DNA of 64,000 bases from Pseudomonas fluorescens HK44 (GTDB lineage: Bacteria > Pseudomonadota > Gammaproteobacteria > Pseudomonadales > Pseudomonadaceae): the NCBI RefSeq assembly GCF_000217955.3, contig NZ_AFOY02000015.1:372001-436000 (forward strand), given 5' to 3'. The stretch's first letter is position 1; every line of letters begins with the position of its first letter. The translations under genes and the position numbers were made by a program. Below are positions 35,229 to 44,012 of this stretch, piece by piece. A model generated the notes under the pieces. That model was not told the origin of the DNA. It saw only the letters and a program-made list of their open reading frames with translations, and did not search any database.

Positions 35229-36662
35229 TCAACAGACTTGCTGAAAAATCTCGCGCACGCGGTCCAGGGCTACATCGATGTCCAGGGTTTCGATGGCGCC
35301 GAAGCCCATGAACAACCCGGCCCGCGGGGGTTGCTGATAGTAAAAACCGTCCAGGCCATACAGCCCGACGTCGAGTTTTTTCGCCAGTGCGATGACCAAC
35401 GGGACATCCACCTCGACTTTGCACAGCAATACCATGTGAAAACCGGCAGTGGTTGGCACCGCTTCGAGCCAGGGCGACAGGTCCCCGGCAACGCGTGCGA
35501 GGATTCGCTCGCGCCGCCCGGCATAGACCGTATGGCAGCGGCGGATGTGCTTTAGCAGGCAGCCTTCAGCGATGAACTTGGCCAGTGCCCATTGCGGCAG
35601 GGTCGAGGTGTGCAGGTCGGTCAGTTGCTTGGCGCGGATCACTGCTTCGAGAATGGCCGGCGGCAGAATCGCGTAACCCAGGCGCAATTCTGGTAGCAGG
35701 GTTTTCGAAAAGGTTCCGACGTAGGCGACGATACCGCGCTCATCCATGCTTTGCAGGGAGTCGGTGGGTCGGCCCTCGTAGCGGAATTCACTGTCGTAGT
35801 CGTCCTCGATAATGATCGCGCCCAGCTCATGCGCCCTTGCCAGCAAGGCTTCGCGCCGTGCCTGGCTCATCGGCATGCCGAGCGGAAACTGGTGAGAGGG
35901 CGTGACATAGATCAGCCGGGTTCCATCGGGAATCAGCTCGACCTGAATGCCTTGCTCATCCACCGGCACCCCGACCACTTTGGCGCCGTGAGAGGCGAAC
36001 AACAGGCGTGCCGGCGGGTAGCCGGGGTCTTCCATGGCCACGAGGCTACCGGGCTCGGTCAATACGCGGGAGATCAGGTCCAGCGCTTGCTGCGCGCCGT
36101 TGCACACCACCACGTCGTCGTCCTGGCAATTGACCCCACGAGAAAAGGCAATGTGCCGGGCAATCGCGTTGCGCAGCGCGGGCAGGCCTTCCGGCTGGCT
36201 GTAAAAACCCTTGGAACCGGCAATCTGTCGCAGCGCATGGGCGGTGCAGCGGCGCCAGTCGTCCTGAGGAAACTGGCCCTTGCTGGTGGCGCCGCCAATG
36301 AACTCGTAACGCAGCGAACCCTCCAGGGTAGGGTGGCGCAAGAACGACGGCATGTTGCGCCAACGCTCGAGGGTGTCGGCGCTCGCCAGTTCGCAATGGC
36401 TCTGTTTGCGGACGATTGCCGAGGGGCGGGCATTGACGTAGGTGCCTTTGCCGATCCTCCCGGTGAGGAAGTTCTCGTAGGTTAACTGCGCGTAGGTATC
36501 GGAAATGGTCTTGCGTGAAATACCCAATTGTTCGGCGAGCAAGCGGCTCGGCGGTAGCTGTGTCCCGGCGGCCAGGCGACCCGACTCGATGGCGCTGCGC
36601 AGTTGCTGATACAGCTGACCTGCGAGGTCCTTGCGGCCGTTGATCACAACATGAAGTTCCAT
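35229..36662 (-). CDS. MocR-type (GntR HTH + aminotransferase) transcriptional regulator
   Basis: A 477-residue regulator with an N-terminal GntR winged helix (residues about 10-78; TQLPPSRLLAEQLGISRKTI) and a fold-type I aminotransferase domain. The PLP-binding lysine is Lys320 in VGTFSKTLLPELRLGY, and ATP-like cofactor contacts such as EDDYDSEFRYEG are intact, so PLP binding is expected. MocR proteins use PLP adducts to sense amines or vitamin B6. Neighbours include an orphan cbb3 subunit and a nitrite/sulfite reductase-like gene 1-3 kb away, reminiscent of the regulator in the cyanide-inducible cluster of P. aeruginosa, though another MocR gene at 57217 is an equally good candidate for that role. 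Confidence 0.9.
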   Translation of the reverse strand: MELHVVINGRKDLAGQLYQQLRSAIESGRLAAGTQLPPSRLLAEQLGISRKTISDTYAQLTYENFLTGRIGKGTYVNARPSAIVRKQSHCELASADTLERWRNMPSFLRHPTLEGSLRYEFIGGATSKGQFPQDDWRRCTAHALRQIAGSKGFYSQPEGLPALRNAIARHIAFSRGVNCQDDDVVVCNGAQQALDLISRVLTEPGSLVAMEDPGYPPARLLFASHGAKVVGVPVDEQGIQVELIPDGTRLIYVTPSHQFPLGMPMSQARREALLARAHELGAIIIEDDYDSEFRYEGRPTDSLQSMDERGIVAYVGTFSKTLLPELRLGYAILPPAILEAVIRAKQLTDLHTSTLPQWALAKFIAEGCLLKHIRRCHTVYAGRRERILARVAGDLSPWLEAVPTTAGFHMVLLCKVEVDVPLVIALAKKLDVGLYGLDGFYYQQPPRAGLFMGFGAIETLDIDVALDRVREIFQQVC

Positions 36663-36754
36663 ACCCGCGTGGCTCCTGCGGCAGTTGGCGTTTCGGGTTG
36701 ACGTGCATGGCGCCAGATTACCCGTATTGCGGTGTCGGGAAGAAGTTGCACTGC

Positions 36755-36889
36755 ATCCATATTATTGCGCTGTACCGCAAGTTTGGTTTCGATACTGAAG
36801 GGGTGTTTCGTGAGTATGCGGTGCGCGATGGCCTGCTGGTGGACGCCCTGAGCATGGCGCGTTTGCGCCGTCTGCTCAAGGCTCGCTGA
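36755..36889 (+). pseudogene. C-terminal remnant of a GNAT N-acetyltransferase
   Basis: About 45 codons encode IIALYRKFGFDTEGVFREYA followed by VRDGLLVDALSMARLRR, which is the characteristic C-terminal end of a GNAT acetyltransferase: the ALYRKFGF helix-strand, then the last strands. The acetyl-CoA-binding P-loop and the N-terminal 100 or so residues are missing, and the frame upstream turns into unrelated sequence that overlaps the regulator promoter. It is therefore a decayed fragment. An open frame from 36698 covers it but the first 19 codons have no similarity to the family. Confidence 0.7.
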
Positions 36890-37132
36890 GTCAGTCGCCC
36901 AAGGCGAACGCCACCGCAGCTTGCGCATACCGTTCGGCGGCATCCGGGACCAATACGCTCCTATTGATGACTGAGTGCGGCCTACAATGTCCGCGATCCG
37001 GCTGCGGAGTAAACCCTTGGCGCGGCGCTGAAGTGTCAGCAGGGTATGCATGCCCGGTTTTAGTCGTACGCCGGTGGCGGGCATCTGCCATGCTCAGTAT
37101 CCGTAACACCGGTTTATCCAAGGAACACCGCA

Positions 37133-37627
37133 ATGGACGACGTACAGCAACTGGGTGAGATGCTTCGCCACTACGCAGAAAGCGAAGCGCACAAGAAACA
37201 GCTGTTTGAAGCCCAATCGGCAGTGTGGGCAACACGAATTGGCGAGTTGTTCGGGCAGATCGAACAGTGGCTGGCCCCGGTCAAGGCCCCGCATTTGCTG
37301 GAGGTGAGCCGTGAAGCCTATGTGGCGTTCGGGGCGAACGTGCCGGTCGAGAACTCGACCTTCAAGACCGAAAAACTGAGCATTCTGATTGCCGGCAAAC
37401 CGGTGGAAATCGTGCCGGAAGTGATGGGTGCCGGTGGGCTGATTTCACTGGCAGTCATGGGCCTGACCGCAGCGCGTTACGGCAGTGTGTCGCTGGTGTG
37501 CCAGCCCCCTTCGACTGACTGGCAGTGGCGCAAGACCAACGGTCTGAAAGACCCGGACACCTTTGCCTTCGACGCGAATTTTCTCGCCCAGCAATTGCAG
37601 AGCCTGATACCGCGCGATCGGGGTTGA
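37133..37627 (+). CDS. Hypothetical protein
   Basis: A 164-residue protein that I do not recognise. The first third is a charged helix (LRHYAESEAHKKQLFEAQ) that could form a short coiled coil; the central part has strand-like stretches (LSILIAGKPVEIVPEVMG) and a mildly hydrophobic segment LISLAVMGLTAARYG that is too polar for a clear transmembrane helix; the end is amphipathic (ANFLAQQLQSLIP). AAGGAACACCGCA precedes the ATG. Codon use is typical for the chromosome, so it is probably a real gene. It converges on the CcoQ-like gene and has no evident functional partner. Confidence 0.7.
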   Translation: MDDVQQLGEMLRHYAESEAHKKQLFEAQSAVWATRIGELFGQIEQWLAPVKAPHLLEVSREAYVAFGANVPVENSTFKTEKLSILIAGKPVEIVPEVMGAGGLISLAVMGLTAARYGSVSLVCQPPSTDWQWRKTNGLKDPDTFAFDANFLAQQLQSLIPRDRG

Positions 37628-37670
37628 ATCGAGTTCTGGCAGGTGTGAACTTTTGTGGCGAGGGGGGACT

Positions 37671-37892
37671 TCAGATTTCCAGATTCCCCCAGCCTGGTCT
37701 GGCCTCTTCAGGTGCAACGGCCTTGACGGTCTTGCCTGTCGCCAGCTCCACCCGCCGCGCCACTTCCGGGTCATCGGCAAACGGGATCAGGCTGGCATCG
37801 TCCAGGCTCTCGGTCGACTGATTCCGCAAGCAGTACTCCACCGAACAATACAGGCACGCCACGCCCAACAGATCCAACATGACTTCGATCAT
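37671..37892 (-). CDS. CcoQ-like small membrane protein linked to the orphan CcoN
   Basis: A 73-residue protein with one N-terminal transmembrane helix (MIEVMLDLLGVACLYCSVEY) and a soluble tail containing ASLIPFADDPEVARRVE. The ADDPE-type motif and size are typical of the small companion encoded after orphan cbb3 oxidase subunits in Pseudomonas (CcoQ4-like, as in PA4134). The start at ATG 37892 is chosen because CAGGAA lies nine bases upstream; two earlier starts in the same frame are worse placed. It follows the interrupted ccoN by 58 bases on the same strand and was presumably co-transcribed with it. Its role in assembly or stability is inferred. Confidence 0.65.
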   Translation of the reverse strand: MIEVMLDLLGVACLYCSVEYCLRNQSTESLDDASLIPFADDPEVARRVELATGKTVKAVAPEEARPGWGNLEI

Positions 37893-37950
37893 GACGAACA
37901 TTTCCTGAGGTGAGAAACGCAAGCCGGGGCGGCTTGCGTCGTGGGCCGGA

Positions 37951-39375
37951 TCAAGCGATCCGTGCTTCGCTCTCGGCGATTTTCAGGTCGGCGATCCGCA
38001 CGGTGCGCCAGGTGTTGTAAGCCATCAGCAGCATGCCGCTGAGGAAGAACACACCGCCGACGAAACGCACGATGAAGCCCGGATGGCTGGCCACCAGGGT
38101 TTCGACGAAGGAATAGGTCAGCGTGCCGTCGTCGTTGATGGCGCGCCACATCAGGCCCTGGGTGATGCCGTTGACCCACATCGAGGCGATGTACAGCACG
38201 GTGCCGATGGTGGCGAGCCAAAAGTGCGTATTGATCAGGCCGAGGCTGTACATCTGCTCGCGGCCGAAGACTTTCGGGATCATGTGGTACAGCGAACCGA
38301 AGGTGATCATCGCCACCCAGCCCAAGGCGCCGGCGTGGACATGGCCAATGGTCCAGTCGGTGTAGTGGGAGAGGGCGTTGACGGTTTTGATCGCCATCAT
38401 CGGCCCTTCAAAGGTCGACATGCCGTAGAACGCCAGCGACAGCACCAAAAACCGCAGGATCGGGTCGGTGCGCAACTTATGCCAGGCGCCGGAGAGCGTC
38501 ATCATGCCGTTGATCATCCCGCCCCAGCTCGGTGCCAGCAGGATCAGCGACATCGCCATGCCCAGCGACTGAGCCCAGTCCGGCAGCGCGGTGTAGTGCA
38601 AGTGGTGCGGGCCGGCCCAGATGTACAGGGTGATCAGCGCCCAGAAATGCACGATCGACAACCGATAGGAATACACCGGCCGACCGACCTGTTTCGGCAC
38701 GAAGTAATACATCATCCCGAGGAAACCGGTGGTCAGGAAGAAGCCCACCGCGTTGTGCCCATACCACCACTGGACCATCGCATCGGTGGCCCCGGAATAC
38801 ACCGGATAGGACTTGAACCAGCCCACCGGAATCGACAGGTGATTGACCACGTGCAGCATGGCGATCACCACAATGAACGCCCCGAAGAACCAGTTGCCGA
38901 CGTAGATGTGCCTGGTCTTGCGCTGCACCACGGTGGTGAAGAACACAATGGCGTAGGCGACCCAGACCACCGTCATCCACACCGCGCCGGAGAATTCGAT
39001 CTCGGCGTATTCCTTGGTGGTGTAGCCCAGTGGCAGGGTGATCAGCATGCTGACGATCACCGATTGCCAGCCCCAGAAGGTGAAGGCGGCGAGTTAGTCG
39101 CTGTACAGTCGTACCTGGCAGGTGCGCTGCACTGCGTAGTAACTGGCGGCAAATTGTGCGCTGCCGGCAAAACCGAAAATCACCAGGCTGGTGTGCAGCG
39201 GGCGCAAGCGACCAAAGGTGGTCCAGGGCAAATCGAGGTTCGCCTCCGGCCACACCAGCTGCGAGGCGATCCACACGCCCATCGCCATCCCGATAACCCC
39301 CCAAACCACTGTTGCCACGACGAATTGGCGGACGACCTTGTAGTTATAGGCCTGTCCGATTGCTGCTGTGCTCAT
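37951..39375 (-). pseudogene. ccoN: cbb3-type cytochrome c oxidase subunit I (orphan CcoN4-like), interrupted by an in-frame stop
   Basis: A 475-codon gene for the catalytic subunit of a cbb3 terminal oxidase, complete except that codon 94 is TAA (minus strand, 39094-39096). The two halves are in the same frame: [18 protein letters not shown]... ends at [10 protein letters not shown], and the sequence resumes [16 protein letters not shown], which is continuous in intact CcoN. The haem-binding His61 (RPLHT) lies before the stop, and [25 protein letters not shown] and later ligands after it. A sense codon such as TCA or AAA would restore it. There is no ccoO or ccoP beside it, so it is an orphan subunit like PA4133. 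Translation restart at GTG 39060 would lack the first helices. Confidence 0.85.
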
Positions 39376-39640
39376 GGTCAATGCTTCCACGGTTGCAAAG
39401 TCTTGCCAGGCCACCCGGTCTGGCATGCGGTCAACTGTAGAAACCCTTGTCGAAACAAAACAGACTCAGAAAAACTGCATTAATACGGATCAGATGTAAG
39501 GCCTGCCTGCGGTGATCTGCCGCGCCCTGATATGGTTTTTTAGTCTTTAGCTGAATCTGTAACCACCTGAGCCGCTACTGCATAGTCACTTCCCCCAGAA
39601 ACGAGCCGCAGAGCCCGATCAACCCTGATGAGGTAGCGAC
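39376..39640. promoter_or_regulatory. Divergent control region of the ccoN and second reductase genes
   Basis: 265 bases separate the divergent starts of ccoN and the reductase. An AT-rich block, CTGATATGGTTTTTTAGTCT (from about 39526), is the most promoter-like part. I found no Anr/Dnr box (TTGAT-N4-ATCAA) or sigma-54 element. In P. aeruginosa the matching region is bound by a MocR-type regulator; that a similar protein acts here is inference. Confidence 0.4.
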
Positions 39641-41314
39641 ATGTATCAGTACGATGACTATGACCGGGCCCTGGTCTTTGAACGGGTTGCGCAGTTTCGC
39701 GATCAGGTCGAGCGGTTCATGGGCGGAGCCTTGAGTGAGGAAGAGTTCTTGCCGTTGCGCCTGCAGAACGGCCTGTACATGCAAAAACACGCTTACATGC
39801 TGCGGGTGGCCATTCCTTACGGCACCCTCAGTGCCCGGCAGATGCGTACGCTGGCGAGCATCGCCCGGGATTACGATCGGGGTTACGGGCACTTCACCAC
39901 CCGACAGAACATGCAATTCAACTGGATCGAACTGGCCCAGGTGCCGGACATCCTCGAGCGCCTGGCCCAGGTTGAAATGCACGCGATCCAGACCTCCGGC
40001 AACTGCGTGCGCAACATCACCACCGAAGCCTTTGCCGGGGTGGCGGCCGATGAGTTGATCGACCCACGGCCCCTGGCGGAAATTCTCCGGCAGTGGTCGA
40101 CTATCAACCCCGAATTCCTGTTTTTGCCGCGCAAATTCAAGATCGCCATCTGCTCGGCGGAACACGACCGTGCAGCAATCATGATGCATGACATTGGTCT
40201 CTACCTTTACCGCGACGCGGCGGGGCAGATGCTGCTGCGGGTGATCGTTGGCGGCGGTCTGGGGCGCACGCCGATCCTCGGCTTGCAGATCCGTGAAGGG
40301 TTGCCGTGGCAGCATTTGCTGTCCTACGTCGAGGCGGTGTTGCGGGTGTACAACCGCTACGGTCGGCGTGACAACAAGTACAAGGCGCGGATCAAGATTC
40401 TGGTCAAGGCGCTGGGCATCGAGGCCTTCGCCCAGGAAGTCGAACAGGAGTGGCAACACCTCATGGATGGCCCGGCGCAATTGACCGACGTCGAATACCA
40501 GCGCGTTGCCAGCGCGTTCGTGCCGCCCACCTATGAGCCACTGGCCGACACCGACCTGGACTTCGGCACTCGGCTGACCGAGAACCCGGCGTTCGCACGT
40601 TGGGTCGCGCGTAACGTGCAGCCGCACAAAGTGCCTGGCTACACCAGCGTGGTGCTGTCGACCAAACCCGGCATGGCCTCGCCGCCCGGCGACGTCACAG
40701 ACGCGCAGATGAATGCGCTAGCCGACTGGTCCGAGCAGTTCGGTTTCGGTGAAATCCGTATTGCCCATGAACAGAACATTGTCCTGCCGGATGTACCCAA
40801 GGCTGATTTATACGCATTGTGGCGCCTGGCTTGCGAGCACGGACTGGGCTGCGCCAACATCGGCTTGCTGACCGACATCATCGCCTGCCCCGGTGGCGAT
40901 TTCTGCGCGCTGGCCAATGCCAAGTCGATCCCCATCGCCCAAGCGATCCAGGCACGTTTCGATGACCTGGATTACCTTCACGACCTGGGTGACATCAGCC
41001 TCAACATTTCCGGCTGCATGAATGCCTGTGGTCATCACCACATCGGCAATATCGGCATCCTCGGCGTCGATAAAAATGGCAGCGAGTGGTACCAGATCAC
41101 CCTCGGCGGATCACAGGGCAAGAACAGCGCGCTGGGCAAGGTCATCGGCCCGTCGTTCAGTGCCGCCGAAGTACCGCAGGTGATCGAGCGGATCATCGCG
41201 ACCTTTGTCCGTTACCGCGAGAATGAAGAACTGTTTGTCGATACCTTGCAGCGCATCGGTCTGGAACCGTTCAAGGAGCGCATTTACCCCAAGGGCCTGG
41301 AGGTCGTCGCATGA
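39641..41314 (+). CDS. Second CysI-like sulfite/nitrite reductase (PA4130-like)
   Basis: A 557-residue sirohaem [4Fe-4S] reductase, clearly paralogous to the CysI at 24290 and colinear along its length. The cluster cysteines are Cys416-x5-Cys422 (CPGGDFC) and Cys459-x3-Cys463 (SGCMNACGHHH). GAGGTAGC precedes the ATG. Its neighbours, a divergent orphan ccoN and a DUF934 gene overlapping by 4 bases (ATGA), match the cyanide-inducible PA4129-PA4134 locus, where this enzyme is associated with cyanide tolerance. Whether it reduces sulfite, nitrite or another anion is not decidable from the sequence. It should not be annotated simply as the biosynthetic cysI. Confidence 0.88.
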   Translation: MYQYDDYDRALVFERVAQFRDQVERFMGGALSEEEFLPLRLQNGLYMQKHAYMLRVAIPYGTLSARQMRTLASIARDYDRGYGHFTTRQNMQFNWIELAQVPDILERLAQVEMHAIQTSGNCVRNITTEAFAGVAADELIDPRPLAEILRQWSTINPEFLFLPRKFKIAICSAEHDRAAIMMHDIGLYLYRDAAGQMLLRVIVGGGLGRTPILGLQIREGLPWQHLLSYVEAVLRVYNRYGRRDNKYKARIKILVKALGIEAFAQEVEQEWQHLMDGPAQLTDVEYQRVASAFVPPTYEPLADTDLDFGTRLTENPAFARWVARNVQPHKVPGYTSVVLSTKPGMASPPGDVTDAQMNALADWSEQFGFGEIRIAHEQNIVLPDVPKADLYALWRLACEHGLGCANIGLLTDIIACPGGDFCALANAKSIPIAQAIQARFDDLDYLHDLGDISLNISGCMNACGHHHIGNIGILGVDKNGSEWYQITLGGSQGKNSALGKVIGPSFSAAEVPQVIERIIATFVRYRENEELFVDTLQRIGLEPFKERIYPKGLEVVA

Positions 41315-41805
41315 ATAATCTGCTGCGGTTGGAGGAGGGTGTTGCGCTTAAGGTCGACGACGATCCCTGGACGCTGGTCAGGGACCTGGAAAGCAAACTG
41401 CCAACAGGGCCGCTGATCTTGCCGCTGGCCCTGTGGCTGAAGCGCCGTATTGACCATCCGCCCTCGCGTGAAGCAGTGTGGCTGGGGCCGGATGATGAGG
41501 TCGAAAGTCTCAAGCCGTGGCTCACGCTGTTACCGATGATCGCGCTGGAGTTTCCAAGTTTTCGCGATGGCCGGGCTTACAGCCAGGCTTACCTGTTGCG
41601 CACGCGTTTGGGCTGGGCGGGTGAGTTGCGGGCGATTGGCGATGTGCTGCGCGATCAGCTCAGCCACATGCGCCAATGCGGCTTCGATGCTTTTGCGGTG
41701 CGTGAAGACAAATGCGCCGAAGATGCCCTGAAGGGGCTGGTGGGGATGAGTGTGCATTACGGCCGCTCGGTGATCGAGCCACGACCGTTGTTTCGCCGGC
41801 GCTGA
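41311..41805 (+). CDS. DUF934 family protein, second copy
   Basis: A 164-residue DUF934 protein, the same length as the copy at 23812 and sharing its landmarks: LILPLALWLKR, MIALEFPSFRDGRAYSQAYLLR, GELRAIGDVLRDQLSHMRQCGFDAFAV and the C-terminal PRPLFRRR. The start codon overlaps the stop of the reductase (ATGA), so the two proteins are translationally coupled, as in the first pair. The N-terminal 35 residues differ more than the rest. It is presumably a dedicated partner of the second reductase. A long hairpin terminator follows. Confidence 0.9.
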   Translation: MNNLLRLEEGVALKVDDDPWTLVRDLESKLPTGPLILPLALWLKRRIDHPPSREAVWLGPDDEVESLKPWLTLLPMIALEFPSFRDGRAYSQAYLLRTRLGWAGELRAIGDVLRDQLSHMRQCGFDAFAVREDKCAEDALKGLVGMSVHYGRSVIEPRPLFRRR

Positions 41806-41831
41806 TCATGATGTCTGACAGCTCCGGTTGA

Positions 41832-41863
41832 CGTGTGCACCCACGGTTGCGTGGGTGCACACG
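41832..41863. terminator. Bidirectional hairpin between convergent genes
   Basis: Perfect 14-base arms (CGTGTGCACCCACG and its complement) around GTTG, located between the end of the second DUF934 gene and the convergent DUF1254 gene. It lacks a long T run, so termination efficiency is uncertain. Confidence 0.75.
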
Positions 41864-41878
41864 GTTTGCGTACCACTT

Positions 41879-43285
41879 CTACGGGTTGATCGGCGTCAAC
41901 GGGGGCAGTTTCCATTGACCGTTGCCAACTTGAGGCTGTGGCAGGTACAGGCGCAATACGGCGTAGAACGGACCATGCGGTGCCGGCAGCCAGTTGCTGC
42001 GCTGATCCTTGAGCGGTTCGGAGTGTTGCAGATAAAGAGTCAGGCCGCCGTCAGGGTCGCGCTTGAAGGTGGACAGCATGCGCGAGTTGAGCAGGTAGCG
42101 TTTCTTGTGGTTGGGCACCAGCAGCTTGGTCTTGCCGTCGTACATGGTCAGCGACCAGAACGCGTCGGCCGGAGGCAACTGATCCTTGTCAAAGTGCACG
42201 GTGTAGCTGTGTCTCGCGCCGTTGGCCGGTTTGCCCAGGCTGTCGACGAGATAACTGAATCTGGCTGCTTCATCGGCCGAACTGCCAAAGATCCCCAGGT
42301 TGGCGCCGGCGTAGCGGTACAGATAATTGTTGTTCAAGTGGTCGCGGGTACCGAACAAGTCACCGTTGCTGACCTGATGGGTATCGATCTTGTCTTTCTT
42401 GAACGCCGCGTACTCGGCCTTGGCATCGGCAATCCCGTCATCGAGGGCTTTGCGCTGTTCGGCGGTGAGGGTTTTCAGGTCGTACGGCTGGCCGGCGACA
42501 ATGCCGATTTTCGCGAAGCGTGCCAGCTGGTCTTTTTCAACGTCTTGCGCCGGGGCGAAGCCGAGCATGAAGTTCAGGTAGCGGAACAGCTCCGGGCTGT
42601 CGCTCATGGTCGGGGTTGGCTTTGGCCAGTCGATTTTCGGCGCCGCGGCCGGAGCCGGTTGCCCCAGGTACTGGCTCAGCGTCTGAACCTTGTAGCCGTG
42701 CTGGATTTTCTTGACCTTCTCCAGGTCCTTTTCATCAAACAACTGCGTGCGGTACAGCGCATAGGCAATATTGCTTTCGCTGCGTACCAGGCGATCGATC
42801 TTGAGCGGTTGCTGACCTTGCCATTCAGGACCGGCAATCATGAAGGTCCCGCCCTTGTTGCCCGTGCTGCGGGTGCCCAGGTAAGCAAAGTTCTGGGTGT
42901 AGAGGTCGACCAGTTGTACCGAGTAATAACGCTCTTCGGCGATTTGCGGCAGGGTCACAACCACAGGCTCCGCGCGCAGGTCCATCCAGAGGACCGAGCT
43001 GGAAGTGTCCGGGTTGGGGGTAACGAACGCAGTATCCTTAGGGGTGAACGCCCTTGCCGTGTTGCCGATATGGTTGAACGGTGCCTTGAAATTCGGGCCG
43101 CTCTTGTCCACCGCCTGGGTGTACAGGGTCTTGTACATCTCCACCACCGGGAAGCCGTAGAGATACGCGTCTTTGGCGATCCCCCGGGCTTCTTCGGGGC
43201 TGGCGCTGAAATCTGCCCAGGCGCTGGCGCTCAGTAGCAAAGAGAGGCCGGCGAGCAACAGGCGGGTCGGTTTTTCGATGGTCAT
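41879..43285 (-). CDS. DUF1254/DUF1214 domain exported protein
   Basis: A 468-residue protein with a signal peptide (LLLAGLSLLLSASAWA, cleavage before DFSAS) and two domains in the usual order: DUF1254 (about 35-190; DAYLYGFPVVEMYKT, NPDTSSSVLWMDLR) and DUF1214 at the C-terminus (about 330-450; DAFWSLTMYDGKTKLLVPN, GGLTLYLQHSEP). The protein is periplasmic or secreted. The function of the family is unknown; it is widespread in soil bacteria and some fungi. AGGACTG precedes the ATG. It is transcribed alone and ends against the terminator of the DUF934 gene. Confidence 0.9.
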   Translation of the reverse strand: MTIEKPTRLLLAGLSLLLSASAWADFSASPEEARGIAKDAYLYGFPVVEMYKTLYTQAVDKSGPNFKAPFNHIGNTARAFTPKDTAFVTPNPDTSSSVLWMDLRAEPVVVTLPQIAEERYYSVQLVDLYTQNFAYLGTRSTGNKGGTFMIAGPEWQGQQPLKIDRLVRSESNIAYALYRTQLFDEKDLEKVKKIQHGYKVQTLSQYLGQPAPAAAPKIDWPKPTPTMSDSPELFRYLNFMLGFAPAQDVEKDQLARFAKIGIVAGQPYDLKTLTAEQRKALDDGIADAKAEYAAFKKDKIDTHQVSNGDLFGTRDHLNNNYLYRYAGANLGIFGSSADEAARFSYLVDSLGKPANGARHSYTVHFDKDQLPPADAFWSLTMYDGKTKLLVPNHKKRYLLNSRMLSTFKRDPDGGLTLYLQHSEPLKDQRSNWLPAPHGPFYAVLRLYLPQPQVGNGQWKLPPLTPINP

Positions 43286-43557
43286 TGCACAGTCCTATGG
43301 ATAAGCGCGATTCAGGTGTCATTGCACGGCGGTAATGTCGTCGAGTTTGCGGTTTTTGTCGAAACAAGTTTCCATCACCAAACAAAGCTGCACGTCATTG
43401 CGGGTCGTTACCCGGTCACTTTGTACATAAAGTCCCCTAAATTCCGTGCGCCAAAATAATAAGCCTATTCACAGGCTTGCATGTGAAAAACGCTGTAATG
43501 CGTTAAAAGGTGAGTGCTAATCTGCCGGTATTCGTGCTCAAAGGAAGGACACAGTCA

Positions 43558-44001
43558 ATGCCTGTTCTGGAACTCTCCACACTGATCAGAGGGCATACGC
43601 CCGTACAGGTTCTCGATTTTTGCCTTGAAGGCAGCAATTTCCCGAAAATCTTCCCGGAACGGGTGACGCCATTGGGCAACATCGACGTGAACGACTTGCG
43701 TATCGCTGCCGGTCGCGAGTTCAGTTTTCGTCACTGGATGTTCGGTTGTATTCCGGCGACCTGGACCGTGACGATCCGCGAGGTCAGCGACAGCCATTTC
43801 ATCGACGAAATGCTCAAGGGGCCAATGGCGGCATTTCGTCATGAACACAGGGTCGCGGCGGTGGAGGGCGGGACGCTGTACACCGATCGCGTCACCTATG
43901 CGGCCATTGGCGGTGCACTTTTCGAGTGGTTGATGGTCAATGCCTACATGCGGCGGATTTTCGAGGCGCGGCACCGCAATATGCTTCAATTATTGGGTTG
44001 A
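43558..44001 (+). CDS. SRPBCC family (ligand-binding, COG4276-like) protein
   Basis: A 147-residue single-domain protein with the START-like/SRPBCC pattern: an N-terminal strand and helix (STLIRGHTPVQVLDFCLEG), the FPERVTPLG-type loop, central strands (FSFRHWMFGCIPATWTV, DRVTYAAIGGALFEW) and the long C-terminal helix AYMRRIFEARHRNMLQLL. Such proteins bind a hydrophobic ligand in a deep cavity; the ligand here is unknown. The ATG at 43558 follows AAGGAAGG; the frame is open further upstream to 43510 but without support. A REP-like repeat follows the stop. Confidence 0.78.
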   Translation: MPVLELSTLIRGHTPVQVLDFCLEGSNFPKIFPERVTPLGNIDVNDLRIAAGREFSFRHWMFGCIPATWTVTIREVSDSHFIDEMLKGPMAAFRHEHRVAAVEGGTLYTDRVTYAAIGGALFEWLMVNAYMRRIFEARHRNMLQLLG

Positions 44002-44012
44002 ACCGCCCCCCC

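Noticed and set aside
36890..37132. Fragment of a gene on the minus strand ending VPDAAERYAQAAVAFALGD
   Set aside because: The segment looks protein-like for about 20 residues, but it is too short to assign and the frame upstream is unrelated, so it is not listed as a feature.
38083..39483. A 466-codon frame antisense to the interrupted ccoN
   Set aside because: Considered because ccoN is broken, but the translation is a low-complexity His/Gly/Pro-rich shadow, while the opposite strand is clearly CcoN on both sides of the stop.
39376..39640. Anr/Dnr (FNR-type) box in the ccoN/reductase control region
   Set aside because: Searched for TTGAT-N4-ATCAA on both strands and found only partial halves such as GATC...CTGAT without correct spacing.
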